The notes below the pieces were generated by a model, which was not told the origin of the DNA, made no database searches, and saw nothing but the letters and a program-made list of their open reading frames with translations. Positions 43,270 to 54,500 of a stretch of DNA of 64,000 nucleotides are shown piece after piece. Location: NCBI RefSeq assembly GCF_002288925.2, contig NW_022098037.1, positions 2,784,402-2,848,401 of the forward strand. Reading direction: 5' to 3'. This DNA is from Delphinapterus leucas (Eukaryota; Chordata; Mammalia; Artiodactyla; Monodontidae). The position numbers and the translations under genes were made by a program. How positions within the stretch are numbered: position 1 is the stretch's first letter; each line of letters starts with the position of its first letter.

Positions 43270-46200
43270 GGCTCCGCCCAATTTGGAACCTTCTGGGGTC
43301 AGTGGTGCCAGGAGTATCTGCAAAGGAGCAGTGTATGCTGGGGATGGAGGGGCCTTGTACGTGCAGGGCCCTACGTCCTGACAGTGATATCTCTTTCTCC
43401 CAGGGGCAGACCCACGCCCCTGGTTAGCAATGAAGTACAGTGGCTAAGAGGGTAAAGCCCTTGGGGATGCTGTGGCAGTTGTAGGCACTTGCGCCCTACT
43501 CCATACTTCCATCCACTTGAGGGGGTGTTGCTAAGTGTGACACTCCCGGCCCTGTTCCAGCCCCTCACTCATCTGGGGGAAAGGAGTCACTTGCCTGATT
43601 GGTAGGATTTGGGCGTAAGGAATTGCATGTGCGTAGCTGTACCCTTTCCTCCCCACTTTCTCTTAGCAAACTCTGGTCTGTGAGTTTGTGCTCTGGAATG
43701 CTCTTAGTCAGGTGGTGAGCTTTGCAACTCACAGGGGAGGGCTGTGGTCATTTGGAGTCCCCTGTGCCTGGGTGATAAACCTCCCTTAATCTGGCGTTTG
43801 GCATGAAGAAATCCTCTTGTCTGCAGATTAGACACAGTCTCCTCTAGCAGCTTTATCACACACAAAAAATGATAATTTGATCTTCATTTATTACTCCTTT
43901 GCCTTATTTCCCAACTGGGTCAGAATTGGATGGGGAAGAAGAGTGCTATGTATTGGTAATCCTCAAACCCTAAGATTGTGTGTGTGTGTGTGTGTGTGTG
44001 TATGATCTGTTATCCATGTGACAAATAGTCAGTGAATGAATGTATGGATAAGTGATGGTTGAGTTTGTGCTCTTATAATTGACCTTGAGATCTTTTGGAA
44101 CCAGCAAAAAGGGTAATGTAATTTAGATAAAAGTGGGCAAAGCTCTAATGGATAGATACATTAAGAAAAAGAGACCAAAAGGAGGGGTGATTGAACAGAA
44201 CTAGGTTTTTCTATTTTAAAGGGTGAAACTTTATATTCACCAATATACTCTCCCTGTGGCATTTAAGTTTGAAAGGGTAGCTCCTTTAATTGAAGTTGCT
44301 GTAGATAAGTTTTTAACAAACCTGTCCCGATTACCCCAGTGGGAGAACCACACCCTTGGTCTCTGAGTGTTTAATGTAAAAGTCCTGAACAAGTATAATA
44401 AATATGGGCACTGGTCCTTTCTGACCACATCACCTAGAACTTGGTCTGTCCTGAAACTGGAGATGAGGCTTTGCTTTTTCCTTAGGAGGAAGAAAGGAAT
44501 AAAGGGGCTGGATATTATGAAAAATAGTGATATTATGATAAAGAAGAGGCATTTTCTAAGTTACATAAGGACGGAAACATCTGAGAACCTGCAGAATTTT
44601 GAAAGAATGCTGAATGGTCTGAGTATCTAAAGAGGGCTGCTTAGCACCGTAACTGTACTTTCTTGGCTTTGGATCATTTTGTGATCATGTTTTAATTTTT
44701 AATTTTTTCCTTCTTATATAGTTACTGATGAGCCTAAGGGCTCAGACAATGAGAGTGTCAAAGCAGGAATTGTGAGAAAACCAGTTGGCTTTTCTTTTGT
44801 ATTTGCTGAGTATTAAAGTCATGTTTCTGTTTTTAAGTAGAAATTGCAGCATAAAAGATGTCGTAATCCACATTTTGGTTTATTTGGGTGGCTGAATCCG
44901 TGTGTAATGGGATTTGCTTATATTCTACTGGCTGATAAATGTGACACCATAAACCAGCCTGGAGCTTTCTTGTGTAAACAAAAGACCAGAGAAATTAGCA
45001 TTAGGATAAACTGCATTTATAAAAACGCTATTAGCTTTTGAAGTAGATTTAGATTCTTTTCTCTAGTTTGTAAAAATCCTCCACTTCTGTCTCTTTTCTG
45101 CTCTGTTATGTGCTGAATTCAATGTTATAAACACACAAGTGTTCAATAAATATAACCCGACAGTGACAGGCTTGGATATGAAAACAAAACAGCACTAAAA
45201 ATTGCTAAAGTAAGTTGGTTATGGTTAGAGTTTTTAAAGGCCATGATGGTGCAGTTTGGCGGAATTCCCAGCTTCCCTTAAATGATGACAAAAGGTGTCT
45301 CGGTACAGCCCAGAGTGTCTAGAATAAAGATGAATTAGGAGAAAAAGTCCAGAAGACTTAGCAAAGTCTTTGTCATGATAGGATGTAGGGTGGCATAATT
45401 CTTAAAATTCTCCATAAGGAATCATATCCATTGATAAGTTTTCCTAGCCTTCTCAGAAAGGGCACAGCAGCCCTGTATTAACTTGCTGTATGAAATAATA
45501 CATTACCTTGTCACATCTGGTACATTATAACTGACTTGGTGAGCTTCACTGATATCCCTTTTCTGAGAGTTCATCTTGAATGCTTTATGAATGACGGCCA
45601 AGCTCTGAGACCCATCACAACCTTTCTTATATAGAGTTGGTCATCCGTAACACTACCGTCCCTGTAAAAAATGACCAATTTTGAACAGATTTGTGAGAAA
45701 CGGTACCTTTACTTCTAAACGGTGAAATCATATTAATGTGAATAGGGAGAGAGGTGGGAGAGAAATCATCCTGAAATACTACTATTTCCATTCTTTTTGA
45801 AGACTAAAACTAGGAATAATTATACCTAATGTATTCTTTAGGGATTCTTTATTTTCAAAGAAATTTGGCTTAAGCTAAGGAAGAGCCCAGGTACAATTTT
45901 TCAGTGTTGTGCTTAGGGATTGCTTGACTGTCCCTTCCAAAGACACGAGGTTGGTTTATTGGCAGTTTATGGTTGGATGTTCGTAGCAAGCATAAAACAG
46001 ATGAAGGAGCAAATGATTCGTGAGTGCCTGTGATGGGCTGGGGTAGGGAGGCATATATTGTTTTCTCTGCAAATCTACTGCCACTACAAAACCACTTCTC
46101 TGTGTGAGATGACCAGATACAACTTTTATTTTTAATATTTTTAGACTCTGGCCTTCTTTAATGATTTACTTTTACTTCCAACCACAGTGTTGCTTGCAAT

Positions 46201-46460
46201 TCCCCTGTCCTTACATGTGCTTTGTAGACCAACTAAGAGTGAGAGCAAAATGAGTATACGTGCCTCAACTGCAAACTATTTATCAACTTTTTAAAAAATA
46301 TATTCACTTTACATTCCCTCCAGGTTATCTGGAGACCTCTTAACACTTGCTTCTCCCATTGCTTTTCATAATAAAGCCTCTTTGTTCTTCAAACCCCATC
46401 ATATTCATGCAGATTTATGCTAATGATTACTTCCTATGCAAATATTTCAATTTAGTATTT
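43270..46460. other. Long unique tract
   Basis: Apart from a (TG)n microsatellite at 43977-44004 no repeat is clear. Overlapping plus frames at 43199-43455 and a minus frame at 43371-43568 have no motifs. The part at 44820-45060 is a candidate non-coding regulatory block (see findings). Confidence 0.45.
43977..44004. repeat. (TG)n microsatellite
   Basis: Twelve perfect TG units followed by TATG. Confidence 0.95.
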
Positions 46461-46464
46461 GTAA

Positions 46465-46685
46465 TAGAGAAAGCACTGACCAGCAGACCTGAAATTGAAG
46501 CTCAGCTCAGCTCTTAATCGTAAGACCTCATATATTTTACTTAATCTCTCTGGGACGTAGTTTCATCTCTGTAGCATGGCGATCTTAATAACTATCTTAC
46601 AAGGCTGTGGTAGAAATTCAACAGATGGAAAGCTTCATAGATTTTGAAGCACCTTACAGGTGTTGGGCATGAAGCAGAGATTACA
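46465..46685 (+). repeat. MIR SINE
   Basis: Sense MIR, diverged: agaaagcactgaccagcaga, ttttacttaatctctctggg, tttcatctctgtagcatggc, followed by the MIR tail. Confidence 0.65.
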
Positions 46686-46724
46686 GTCTGCTCACCCAGT
46701 GCATTCCCTTCTTAGTAATGGACT

Positions 46725-47110
46725 TCTGTCTGAATCCAGCCTGGGGCTGTACATTCTAGCCTCCCTTACAGCTAGGTGTAGCCATGTGTTTAAGCTCTTG
46801 TCGGAAGAATGAAAGAGGGAGAGATGTGTATCATTTTTGCTTTATTTACCTTGCAGGAGATAGCTGGCCCTGGACTTCAACTTGTCCCCTTTCTGATGGG
46901 CTGGTAGGGCTATTAGCAGAGTGACCTTGGAGACCAAGTACTGTTGCAGCAGTTCCCTGAATCAAAGGAGGGGGGCCAGAGCTGTCAGCTGCTCTAGAAT
47001 ACTTGTCTTGGACCATTGTGTGAAAGAGAAGTAAATTCTGTTTTGTTTGAGCACTTGCACTTTTGGGTCTATTTGTAACGAGCAGTTTAGCCTACTGTAA
47101 CTAATACTGG
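46725..47110 (+). repeat. Old interspersed repeat, probably LTR-derived
   Basis: It reads like a widespread mammalian repeat: cctcccttacagctaggtgt, agccatgtgtttaagctctt, then cttgtcttggaccattgtgt and a tail with cacttttgggtctatttgta and agtttagcctactgtaacta. Confidence 0.55.
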
Positions 47111-47149
47111 CATTATTTTTGAGTCCTTGTTGATAGAGATCCACAGAGT

Positions 47150-47285
47150 AATAGAGCTGGAAGGATCTATAGAGGTCATCTGGCAAATAAAAATAGCACT
47201 TAGAGAGGAAACAAGTTTTACTTGGTCACAAAACAGATTAGTTACAGAATTGGAATAAAATCCAGTGTTCACAACTTTGCTTCTT
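47150..47285 (-). repeat. MIR3-like ancient SINE fragment
   Basis: The start agagctggaaggatctatag, aggtcatctggc and a degraded antisense core (ttggtcacaaaacagattag) match an old SINE. Confidence 0.5.
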
Positions 47286-47380
47286 CATAAAGTGAATAAT
47301 AAACATACGTAATCTAATACCTGAGAGGTGGTACAGACAGAACATATGAATAGATTCAGAAAGTATCTATGTAAACTTTT

Positions 47381-47594
47381 TTTTTTTTTTTTTTTTTTTT
47401 TTGCGGTACGTGGACCTCTCGCCGTTTTGGCCTCTCCCGTTGCGGAGCACAGGCTCCGGACACGCAGGCTCAGTGGCCATGGCTCACGGGCCCAGCCGCT
47501 CCGCGGCATGTGGGATCTTCTCGGACCAGGGCACGAACCCGTGTCCCCTGCATCAGCAGGCAGACTCTCAACCACTGCGCCACCAGGGAAGCCC
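47381..47594 (-). mobile_element. CHR-2 SINE
   Basis: Antisense copy with T tail, GCGGTACGTGGACCTCTC and the head complement. TSD CTATGTAAACTTTT at 47367-47380 matches CCATGTAAACTTTT at 47596-47609, one mismatch. Confidence 0.95.
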
Positions 47595-47609
47595 TCCATG
47601 TAAACTTTT

Positions 47610-48250
47610 TATAACCGTCTAGAAATGGCAAGTTAGAGAAGTGGCATTTTACCCAACTTTTCGCATGGAGATCAGGATGGAAAACCAGGTCCTTACAGAG
47701 CACAAGCTCTGGGGCTTCTTTATCAACAGTTCCAGAGCATGGAGGGTCCATGTGTCAGATAAAGGGTTACGATGCCTTTTGGTTCCGTGGGAGAACCGCT
47801 TTGGAGGGAAGATGACCACCCTGGCAGTGGTGTTGGGTATGTTTTAGCCACAGCTGCTGGGAGCTTCTGTACTCAAGAAGATTGATCTAAAATGGCTTCT
47901 CAAAACAACCCAGCAAGAGAGAGACGAGGTTGTGTTTCTAGCATTTGAACCAGAATACATTCACTCTGCTTTAAAAGGTCTTATGGGACTGAAAAAACCC
48001 AGGGAAATAGAAGTTGCTGTTCTCATTAAAAGAGGGAGGTGTTTTTATTCATTGTTTCTATTCACATCAGTTAATTCACCATGCCTTGAAGGGGCCTCTT
48101 CCAGGCTGGCAGTATTAAAGTAGCAGTTTACTCACTAATTATAAACAAACATTAGTCAAGTTGACTTACAAAAGTTGGTGCATAGATAAAAAGCAAAAGA
48201 ATTACCTTCTACCTGACAGATGAAATGAGTCCCAAAAGCCTCTTTGGGTC
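47610..48250. other. Unique sequence
   Basis: No repeat is recognised. A 68-codon plus frame at 47641-47847 (Met at 47641, ending just after GTTGGGTATG) has no motif I recognise. Confidence 0.4.
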
Positions 48251-48254
48251 TTGT

Positions 48255-48595
48255 GACAACATGCCACACAAGAAACTTAGAATGAAATCCAAACTCTTTA
48301 ACCATGACTTGTAAATCTCTCCATGATCTGGCCCATACCCACCTCTCACCTTTATCTCCTGACCCTCCACCTGGAGCTCACTACTGAGAAGCCACACTTG
48401 GTTTTTCTGTTCTACGACCACAACCTCTTTCCTGTGCTGCAAGCTTCTGCACATGGAGTTAATGTGGCTGGCTACTTCTCCTCTTCCTGCATCTCAAGTT
48501 AAAAATCACCTCCTTAGAGATATCTTTGCTGACCACCCTCCAAAAGGAGGTTCACGCCACTCCATTTTTTATCTTATTTACTTACGGCTGGACAT
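48255..48595 (+). repeat. L2 LINE 3' region
   Basis: Clear L2 order: gaaatccaaactctttaacc, ctccatgatctggcccatac, tcctgtgctgcaagcttctg, aaaaatcacctccttagaga, tatctttgctgaccaccctc. Confidence 0.85.
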
Positions 48596-48599
48596 TAAT

Positions 48600-49260
48600 C
48601 TCCCCCACTGGACAATGACTGAATCAGCGAATGACCCAGTTTGACCATAAAAGGGACAAAGTTCAATCCAGGGAGGGTCAGAAAACTCCAGGTTGAGGCC
48701 AAACTAGAGCTCAGGTAGGAAGAAATTGAAACCAATAGACTAGGGATGGAGAGTGGGATTAGTGACCTGCTAGGGCTTTCTTTGGAATGGCAGACAGGCT
48801 GGGGTGGACTCCCAAATGGAGATCAATCCAGTATGGAAAGAGGGACAAGAAGACCCAGAAGATCAAGGACCTGAGAAGAAGCCAATGAAGCAGAAGCTAA
48901 GGCAGGAAAGAGGCAAAGTCTTAGATGGACTGATTCCTGGGCCAGTGGCTCCACTTCCTTCTGAAGGCGGTGCTATTTGTCCTTTGGTCAGACAACTGGA
49001 GGGTGATTCTTTCTTCTGGCTGGTGTCGCCTCTGACCAGTTCTTAACTTTATACACATATCTCAGCAATAGGATATTTTCCTACAGCTCTGGCGGCTGAC
49101 TTCTCTGATAGAAGTTGTGCACTTTGGTCTAGAAGCAGCTTGTAACTCTTGAGCTGCCCTTCTGTCTTCCCTAAGTTCTGACTGCCCTATGCCCCATTCA
49201 TAAATCAAAATCTTCTTCAAATTCTGCTTTGTTTAAATTCACCTTTCGCTTCTTAGAGAG
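48600..49260. other. Unique sequence
   Basis: No gene or repeat is recognised. Confidence 0.4.
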
Positions 49261-49264
49261 GAAC

Positions 49265-49379
49265 CCAGGAATCATCCTGGCGTGTGGACGGCCCTCAAGG
49301 ACAGATGATTCTCTTTAGAATCAGAGAATCATCAGAGTCTCTTTAGACTCAGCCTTTCTGTTGTTATAGTAACAACAGA
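49265..49379. other. Four tandem perfect hairpins
   Basis: Four perfect inverted repeats follow each other: CCAGGA/TCCTGG with a 4-nt loop (49265-49280), GATGATTCTC/GAGAATCATC with a 10-nt loop (49304-49333), GAGTCT/AGACTC with a 4-nt loop (49335-49350) and TCTGTTGTTA/TAACAACAGA with a 3-nt loop (49357-49379). They are directly visible in the sequence. Function is unknown. Confidence 0.85.
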
Positions 49380-49440
49380 TGTGCCTTCTAGAATGTTACG
49401 CTTCCTGCGAACTCTGTTGTAAGGATCGTAAGAGAGATTC

Positions 49441-49808
49441 ACTTGGTCCCAACTCTATTTCAGACTGAAAAAAAAAAATCCTGTGCCCACAACTGTATTT
49501 TTTTTTCCTTGCATTATTGAAGTCAGGAGAAATTGACAGGGTAATACAACCAAATCTTTGCAAGGAGTAGGACAAGTAACATGATGAAATCTGATATCTA
49601 GCATGTTCTACTTTACCAAAGAAAATATAATGCTAATAATGTACCTGTACTGTGATTATCAGTATAAATTGTGCAATAAAATATATGACTATAATGGAAA
49701 CTTCAAAAACATCAAATAGATGATACACGATATAAAACACGGTGGACTATTTTACTTAGCTTCGATTTTAGTGTTTGTAAAGAGAATGAAACAATCATTT
49801 AAATGCAG
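49441..49808 (+). repeat. Diverged direct repeat, copy A
   Basis: Copy A aligns by eye with copy B at 50824-51208 over its whole length. Shared segments include AACTCT..TTTCAGA, AGGAGAAA.TGACAG.GTAAT, AACATGTTCTACTTT-like, TAATGCTAATA and AAAATATATG.CTATAA.GGAAAC. Core identity is about 80% and the whole perhaps two thirds. It matches no repeat family I recognise. Confidence 0.8.
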
Positions 49809-49809
49809 G

Positions 49810-50822
49810 AACTCATATTATCATAAACATATTTGCTAAAACAGGGAGCATAAATTGTGGTGAAATTTAGTAATGTCTGATGGTATGCTTGAATGTTTCT
49901 TTGTGATTAAACGTGAACAATTGCTCCTTTAAGGTAAAGGTCTGTGTATATGTGATTAATCAGATTGAAATGAAAGCGCAGACAGCTCATGCCATGCCTA
50001 GTTATCAGAATGATTGATTTTAGTCTGTGCTTCTAGGTGAAAAAAATATCTGTTAATAATCCCAGCAGCCAAACCCCTGATGTCACTGATAGCTCAATGA
50101 TTTGTGCACATTTTGCATTATCGAGCTCATCTGCAGGTAGAGGGTCTACACAATGATCCACTGGATCGCAAAATTATAACGTGAAAAAAAGTGACGTCTA
50201 GATTTATGCAAGAGTTATGACTGCAAAATGCATTTCATCAGTGAGAAGTTTAAAATTGCTGCTGTTGTAGCTTTCACGGGCACGTTATTTTCTTTGGTTT
50301 GTGTGTAGGCAAGGCTGTCAAGCTTTTATCACACACGCTGGTGTTTTTTGTGCACCATAGCTCTCTGCCTGCTGGCGACAGCTGGTCTCTGAACCCAGGT
50401 TGTTATTAAGTCTTCAGCTTTATGATAGTACTTTACCAACTTGGTTGAATTACACTTGATCATAAACACCTTAATGTTTTAGTGGGTATAAAAGGTTCAG
50501 AGCAAAACATGAAAGCACTCTGTAGTAAGTAGTGGTGGATTGCTGGTGGGGGTTGTTGCTCTTCATCACTGCAGAGGAAATGGTGCCATCCTTAAAGGTC
50601 TCAGTTCTGGGTCCTCTCAAAATGAAGGAGTGGGTTTAGCCAGAGATTTACATAAAATTCAGATGTCTTCCGCATCTTGTACCCCCTGAATTTTTAGACC
50701 TAGTCACTGTATTGTCCAGTTGTTAAACCCTTCAGCCCCATGCCCTTCTGCCAAGAAACTTGTTCTCTCTCCTAAGCGGTTCATTTCTGGGGGCAAGTTC
50801 ATCCAAAATATCTCGGGGCATG
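49810..50822. other. Unique, motif-rich interval between the two direct repeats
   Basis: No repeat or open frame of note. It contains the perfect palindrome TGATTAATCA (49953-49962), a CRE-like TGACGTC near 50191, and a consensus-like TATA box GTATAAAAGG (50486-50495). Candidate non-coding regulatory sequence. Confidence 0.45.
50486..50495 (+). promoter_or_regulatory. Consensus TATA box candidate
   Basis: GTATAAAAGG agrees with the classical TATA box. It lies in unique DNA between the direct repeats; transcription is not demonstrated. Confidence 0.25.
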
Positions 50823-50823
50823 T

Positions 50824-51208
50824 ATTTGGCACCAACTCTCTTTCAGATTAAATTTTTTTCACACACTCACAATTGGTCTTGGTGCTTTGCTATAAAGAAA
50901 CCAGGAGAAACTGACAGAGTAATAGAGCCAAAGCTTGGCAGAAAAGCAGTGAAGATGTCTTTTATACGATGAAATACTATACATAACATGTTCTACTTTT
51001 ACGGAGAGAAACGTAATGCTAATACTTTATCCGATTTTGAGTATTAGGGTATATTGCAAGGTAAAATATATGGCTATAAGGGAAACATCAAATGCTGCAA
51101 ATAACACATCTAAACCAGGGTGGATTCATTTATTTGGCTTCAACTGTTATACTTGTAAAATACGTGAAGCTATGTGTGCAGAAACCTTTCTTAGAAGATT
51201 TTAATGCA
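50824..51208 (+). repeat. Diverged direct repeat, copy B
   Basis: Partner of copy A at 49441-49808, same orientation, start-to-start distance about 1.38 kb. Small indels separate the two. A MIR tail follows directly at about 51215. Confidence 0.8.
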
Positions 51209-51214
51209 GTTGTG

Positions 51215-51290
51215 TCCGGTATGATACCTGGCTCTCAACAGGCAACCTATAAATAGGAGCCATTATTATTATTACTATTACAAGCAAAAA
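51215..51290 (+). repeat. MIR tail
   Basis: The block gatacctggctctcaacagg followed by an ATT-rich run (cattattattattactatt) is the typical MIR 3' end. Confidence 0.55.
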
Positions 51291-51471
51291 AGGGATGTCA
51301 TTACATGTACGTTTATGTGTTGAATGGCCAAATAATGAAGGCAAAGCAAGACTGCAAAAGTAAGTGAGAGGTCTTGAAGAAGCACACACCTAAGGGGTCT
51401 GTACTACCCCACCCCCTAGTGCTGGCCTGGCTATACTTTTAAAGAGCCTGTGTTAATCCTGACCTAAATCC

Positions 51472-51686
51472 CTGGGGCTGTGCTATCCCATGCGGTAGCC
51501 GCTAGCCACACATGGTTATTTAAATTTAAATTAATTAAGGTTCAGCAAAATAAAAAATTCAGTTCTTCAGTCACACTAGCCAAATTCCAAGTGCCCCAAA
51601 CCACATGTGGCTAGTGATTACCATATTGGACAATGCAGAGAACATTTCCACCATCACTGCCAAGCGTTGTGTTAGGCAGCACTGCC
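51472..51686 (+). mobile_element. hAT-type MITE (MER1/Charlie group)
   Basis: Inverted-repeat-like ends (GGGCTGTGCTATCCCATGC and AGGCAGCACTGCCC) flank paired segments gtagccgctagccacacatg and ccacatgtggctagtgatta. This is the layout of a common mammalian hAT MITE; the exact name is not given. Confidence 0.75.
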
Positions 51687-51689
51687 CTA

Positions 51690-52825
51690 GGGTAAACTCT
51701 GCAAAGAACCTGGGATTTCGAAGCTGAGGTCTGCAAAATACAGGAAAAAAACTGTGCAGTCAAGTGAGTAACAGACCCTGCTGGTGGAAATTAATTAGCA
51801 AGGAATTGAAAAAGAACAAATTGCACCGTGTAGTGCATTTTAAAGGCCTTGGCTCCTCTTGAATGAAATATTCAGGTAAACAGAAAGAATCATCAGTCAC
51901 CATTCAGCATCACCTCTCAGCATCCCATTGGGGAGCCATGAGTCAGTCCCAAAGAGCTGCAATGGAAGGAAAACCAATCCCAAATCCAAACCCCAAAATG
52001 GGATTATACAATTGAAATTGAAGTAAACGTGGAACCACATGAGTCATCTTAAAACTGGCCCTTTGCAAACACACTGTGATTTGGTTGTTTCTTGAATGTA
52101 CCTGAATTTAAACATCCTTAGAAAGTGAGGAAACTCAGTCTTGGTTACTCATGCTTATGTAAGTTCCCAGTGATCCATCACATCATCACGAATTGTGCTA
52201 CATTTATTAATGATACTCAATTAATCCCAAGGGAAGCAGGAGCTAACGTCTGTCTTAGTCTTGACAATTACTAGAAATGAAACCGATGGCATTGCCTTCA
52301 GAATAAGTGACTAGAATTAAATACATGTAATAGTACGTTGACATTCTGTCATAGAAACAGTGTAAAAATATTTGACATTTAAAGGTTTATAGGCTTTTCT
52401 CCATAAAAGTTTCTTAACTTTCTTCATATATTTTCAAACAATTTAAGTCACTTCAGTTAGGGAAAACTGTAGAACCCTGCCTTAAAAGAGTCTCCCATGT
52501 GTGACCTCTTAGGGGATTTGAATACGGTAAATTTGGCTGAATTTCACTGAACTGAAAACTGAAATTGTCACTTATTGGAGAGTGCAGTGGATTGTATGGT
52601 ATTGTCAGCATATTAAATCTTGGGTGAAAGTTATAAATATTATTGATTGTTTTAAATTAGAGAAGTGTCTGCGTGTTCAATATCAATTTCAGTTCATTTT
52701 TTAGAAATCAAGAAATACATTAGAATTGTAATGCTGGCAGGGACCTCAACTGACAATCTTGTCTTTCCTCTTAGACTCTAAGTCAGGCTGGATAAAAGTG
52801 ATCCTAGGACGCTTGCTGGGAGCAG
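51690..52825. other. Unique, AT-rich sequence
   Basis: No gene or repeat is recognised. Confidence 0.4.
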
Positions 52826-52829
52826 GGAA

Positions 52830-52995
52830 GTAGGATGGTGGAAAAGGCACTGGACTATGGACCCCTGTGACCTGCACTCTAGCTCCAGCTTTGCCACAAT
52901 TTCCCCCCAAATTCTACAACTTCCTGGGTCTTGGCTTCCTTCATGATAAAATGAGGGAAATGGACAAAATAGTTTCTATAGCACTTTCTAACTCT
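52830..52995 (+). repeat. MIR SINE
   Basis: Sense MIR: aaaaggcactggactatgga, ctctagctccagctttgcca, aacttcctgggtcttggctt, ccttcatgataaaatgaggg. Confidence 0.75.
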
Positions 52996-53054
52996 TATTA
53001 GTTTTTTGTTGTTACATAACAAATTACCACAAACATAGTGACCTAAAATAATGC

Positions 53055-53430
53055 CCGCTTAGGGCAAAGGACCTGAAGGGATGTTTTTCCAAAGAAGACA
53101 TCCAAATGGACCACAGGTATATGAAAAGATGCTCAAAATCCCTAGTCATCTGGGAAATGCAATCAAAACTACAATGAGCTATCACCTCACACCTGTGATG
53201 ACTTTTAACAAAAAAACGAGAGATATGCTGGCGAAGATATGGAGAAAAGGGAACCCTGGTGCACTGTTGGTGGGAAGATACATTGCTGCAGCCATTTTGG
53301 AAAACAGTATGGCAATTCCTCAAAAAACTAAAAATTGAGCTACCATATGATCCAGCAGTCCCACTCCTGGGTATATATCTGAAGGAAATGAAGTCAGTAT
53401 CTTGAAGAGACAGCCGCATACCTCCCCCCA
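53055..53430 (+). mobile_element. Old L1 3' end fragment
   Basis: Classic L1M 3' order: gttttccaaagaagacatcc-type start, tatgaaaagatgctcaaaat, atcacctcacacctgtgatg, gcactgttggtgggaagata, ggaaaacagtatggcaattc, ccagcagtcccactcctggg. The 161-codon minus frame at 53024-53509 is its antisense strand, a well-known artefact of L1. Confidence 0.92.
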
Positions 53431-53513
53431 CACAATGGCAGTGGGATGGAGCCATCCCGCCTTCACTCCCTAGTAGCAGCCTTTGTTCAGGCCATTTATA
53501 GGGAGGCATTTTA

Positions 53514-53736
53514 TTTTATTTTATTTTATTTTAATTTATTTTTTGCGGTACGCGGGCCTCTCACTGTTGTGGCCTCTCCCGTTGCGGAGCACGGGCTCCG
53601 GACGCGCAGGCTCAGCGTCCATGGCTCACGGGCCCAGCCGCTCCACGGCATGTGGGATCTTCCCGGACCGGGGCACGAACCCGTGTCCCCTGCATCGGCA
53701 GGCGGACTCTCAACCACTGCGCCACCAGGGAAGCCC
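53514..53736 (-). mobile_element. CHR-2 SINE with (TTTTA)n tail
   Basis: Antisense copy, well preserved, with a tail of TTTTA units instead of pure T. A perfect 17-bp TSD TATAGGGAGGCATTTTA lies at 53497-53513 and 53737-53753. Confidence 0.96.
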
Positions 53737-53849
53737 TATAGGGAGGCATTTTAAATGAGTTGGCCTTTCTGCAGTCCAGTCCCTTCGTGGCGATTTCAAG
53801 TGACTTAAATGGTTACAGCAGTGCTTTTTCTTGTGATTTTTTGGGTACA

Positions 53850-54275
53850 AATAAATGAAATAAAATCTGAAAGTACAGATGATCCAATAGACAAAAATGA
53901 AAACCACCACAATCCCATCATCCAGGGGTATTCACTGTGAATAGTGGGCTGCATAGCCTTCTAGATATTTTTCTATGATACGTGCATAAAGTATTTTTAC
54001 AAGGGTACTGTACAACATTTAACAATATATGGTGAAAATTTTCATGTCAGTAAAGATATTTCTGTGCTATGTTAATTGGCTGCCTCCTAATATTCCATCT
54101 TTGGGTGTAATAGTATTTATTCAATCATTTCTGGTAAACATTTGGGCTGTTTCTATCTCTCACTTTTATAAATAGTGCTTCAATGAATATATAGCTAGAT
54201 CTGTGAGCATCTTATTAATTACTTAGGATAAGTTGCTAGAAGTGAGATTGTTTGGATAGAGCATACACACATATT
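53850..54275 (-). mobile_element. Old L1 fragment, antisense
   Basis: Antisense L1M 3' pattern: agccttctagatatttttct, tgtacaacatttaacaatat, attttcatgtcagtaaagat, tcctaatattccatctttgg, gtgcttcaatgaatatatag, ataagttgctagaagtgaga. Confidence 0.85.
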
Positions 54276-54319
54276 GAAATCTTTTGAGATATATTGGCAA
54301 TGCCTTATAACTGTAAAAT

Positions 54320-54500
54320 GCACATTAACTAATATGGCATCCTGGAAGGAACACTGTGTTTGTGGTAGAAGGTTGGGCTGGAGCTTTCTTTCATTGATTG
54401 CTCACTCTATAATTTTGATCAAATCAATATCCCTAACGTTCAATGTCCTCGTCTGTAAAACAGGAATAGTAAAACTCACTCTATCCACCTCAGATATAAG
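54320..54500 (+). repeat. MIR fragment
   Basis: Degraded MIR: tcaatgtcctcgtctgtaaa and acaggaatagtaaaactcac at the core; the left part is diverged. Confidence 0.6.

Noticed and set aside
47641..47860. 68-codon frame ending close to a GTATG donor-like site
   Set aside because: The frame is short, has no recognisable domain and the acceptor side is unconvincing.
53024..53509. 161-codon minus-strand open frame
   Set aside because: It is the antisense strand of an old L1 3' end, a widely seen spurious protein prediction.
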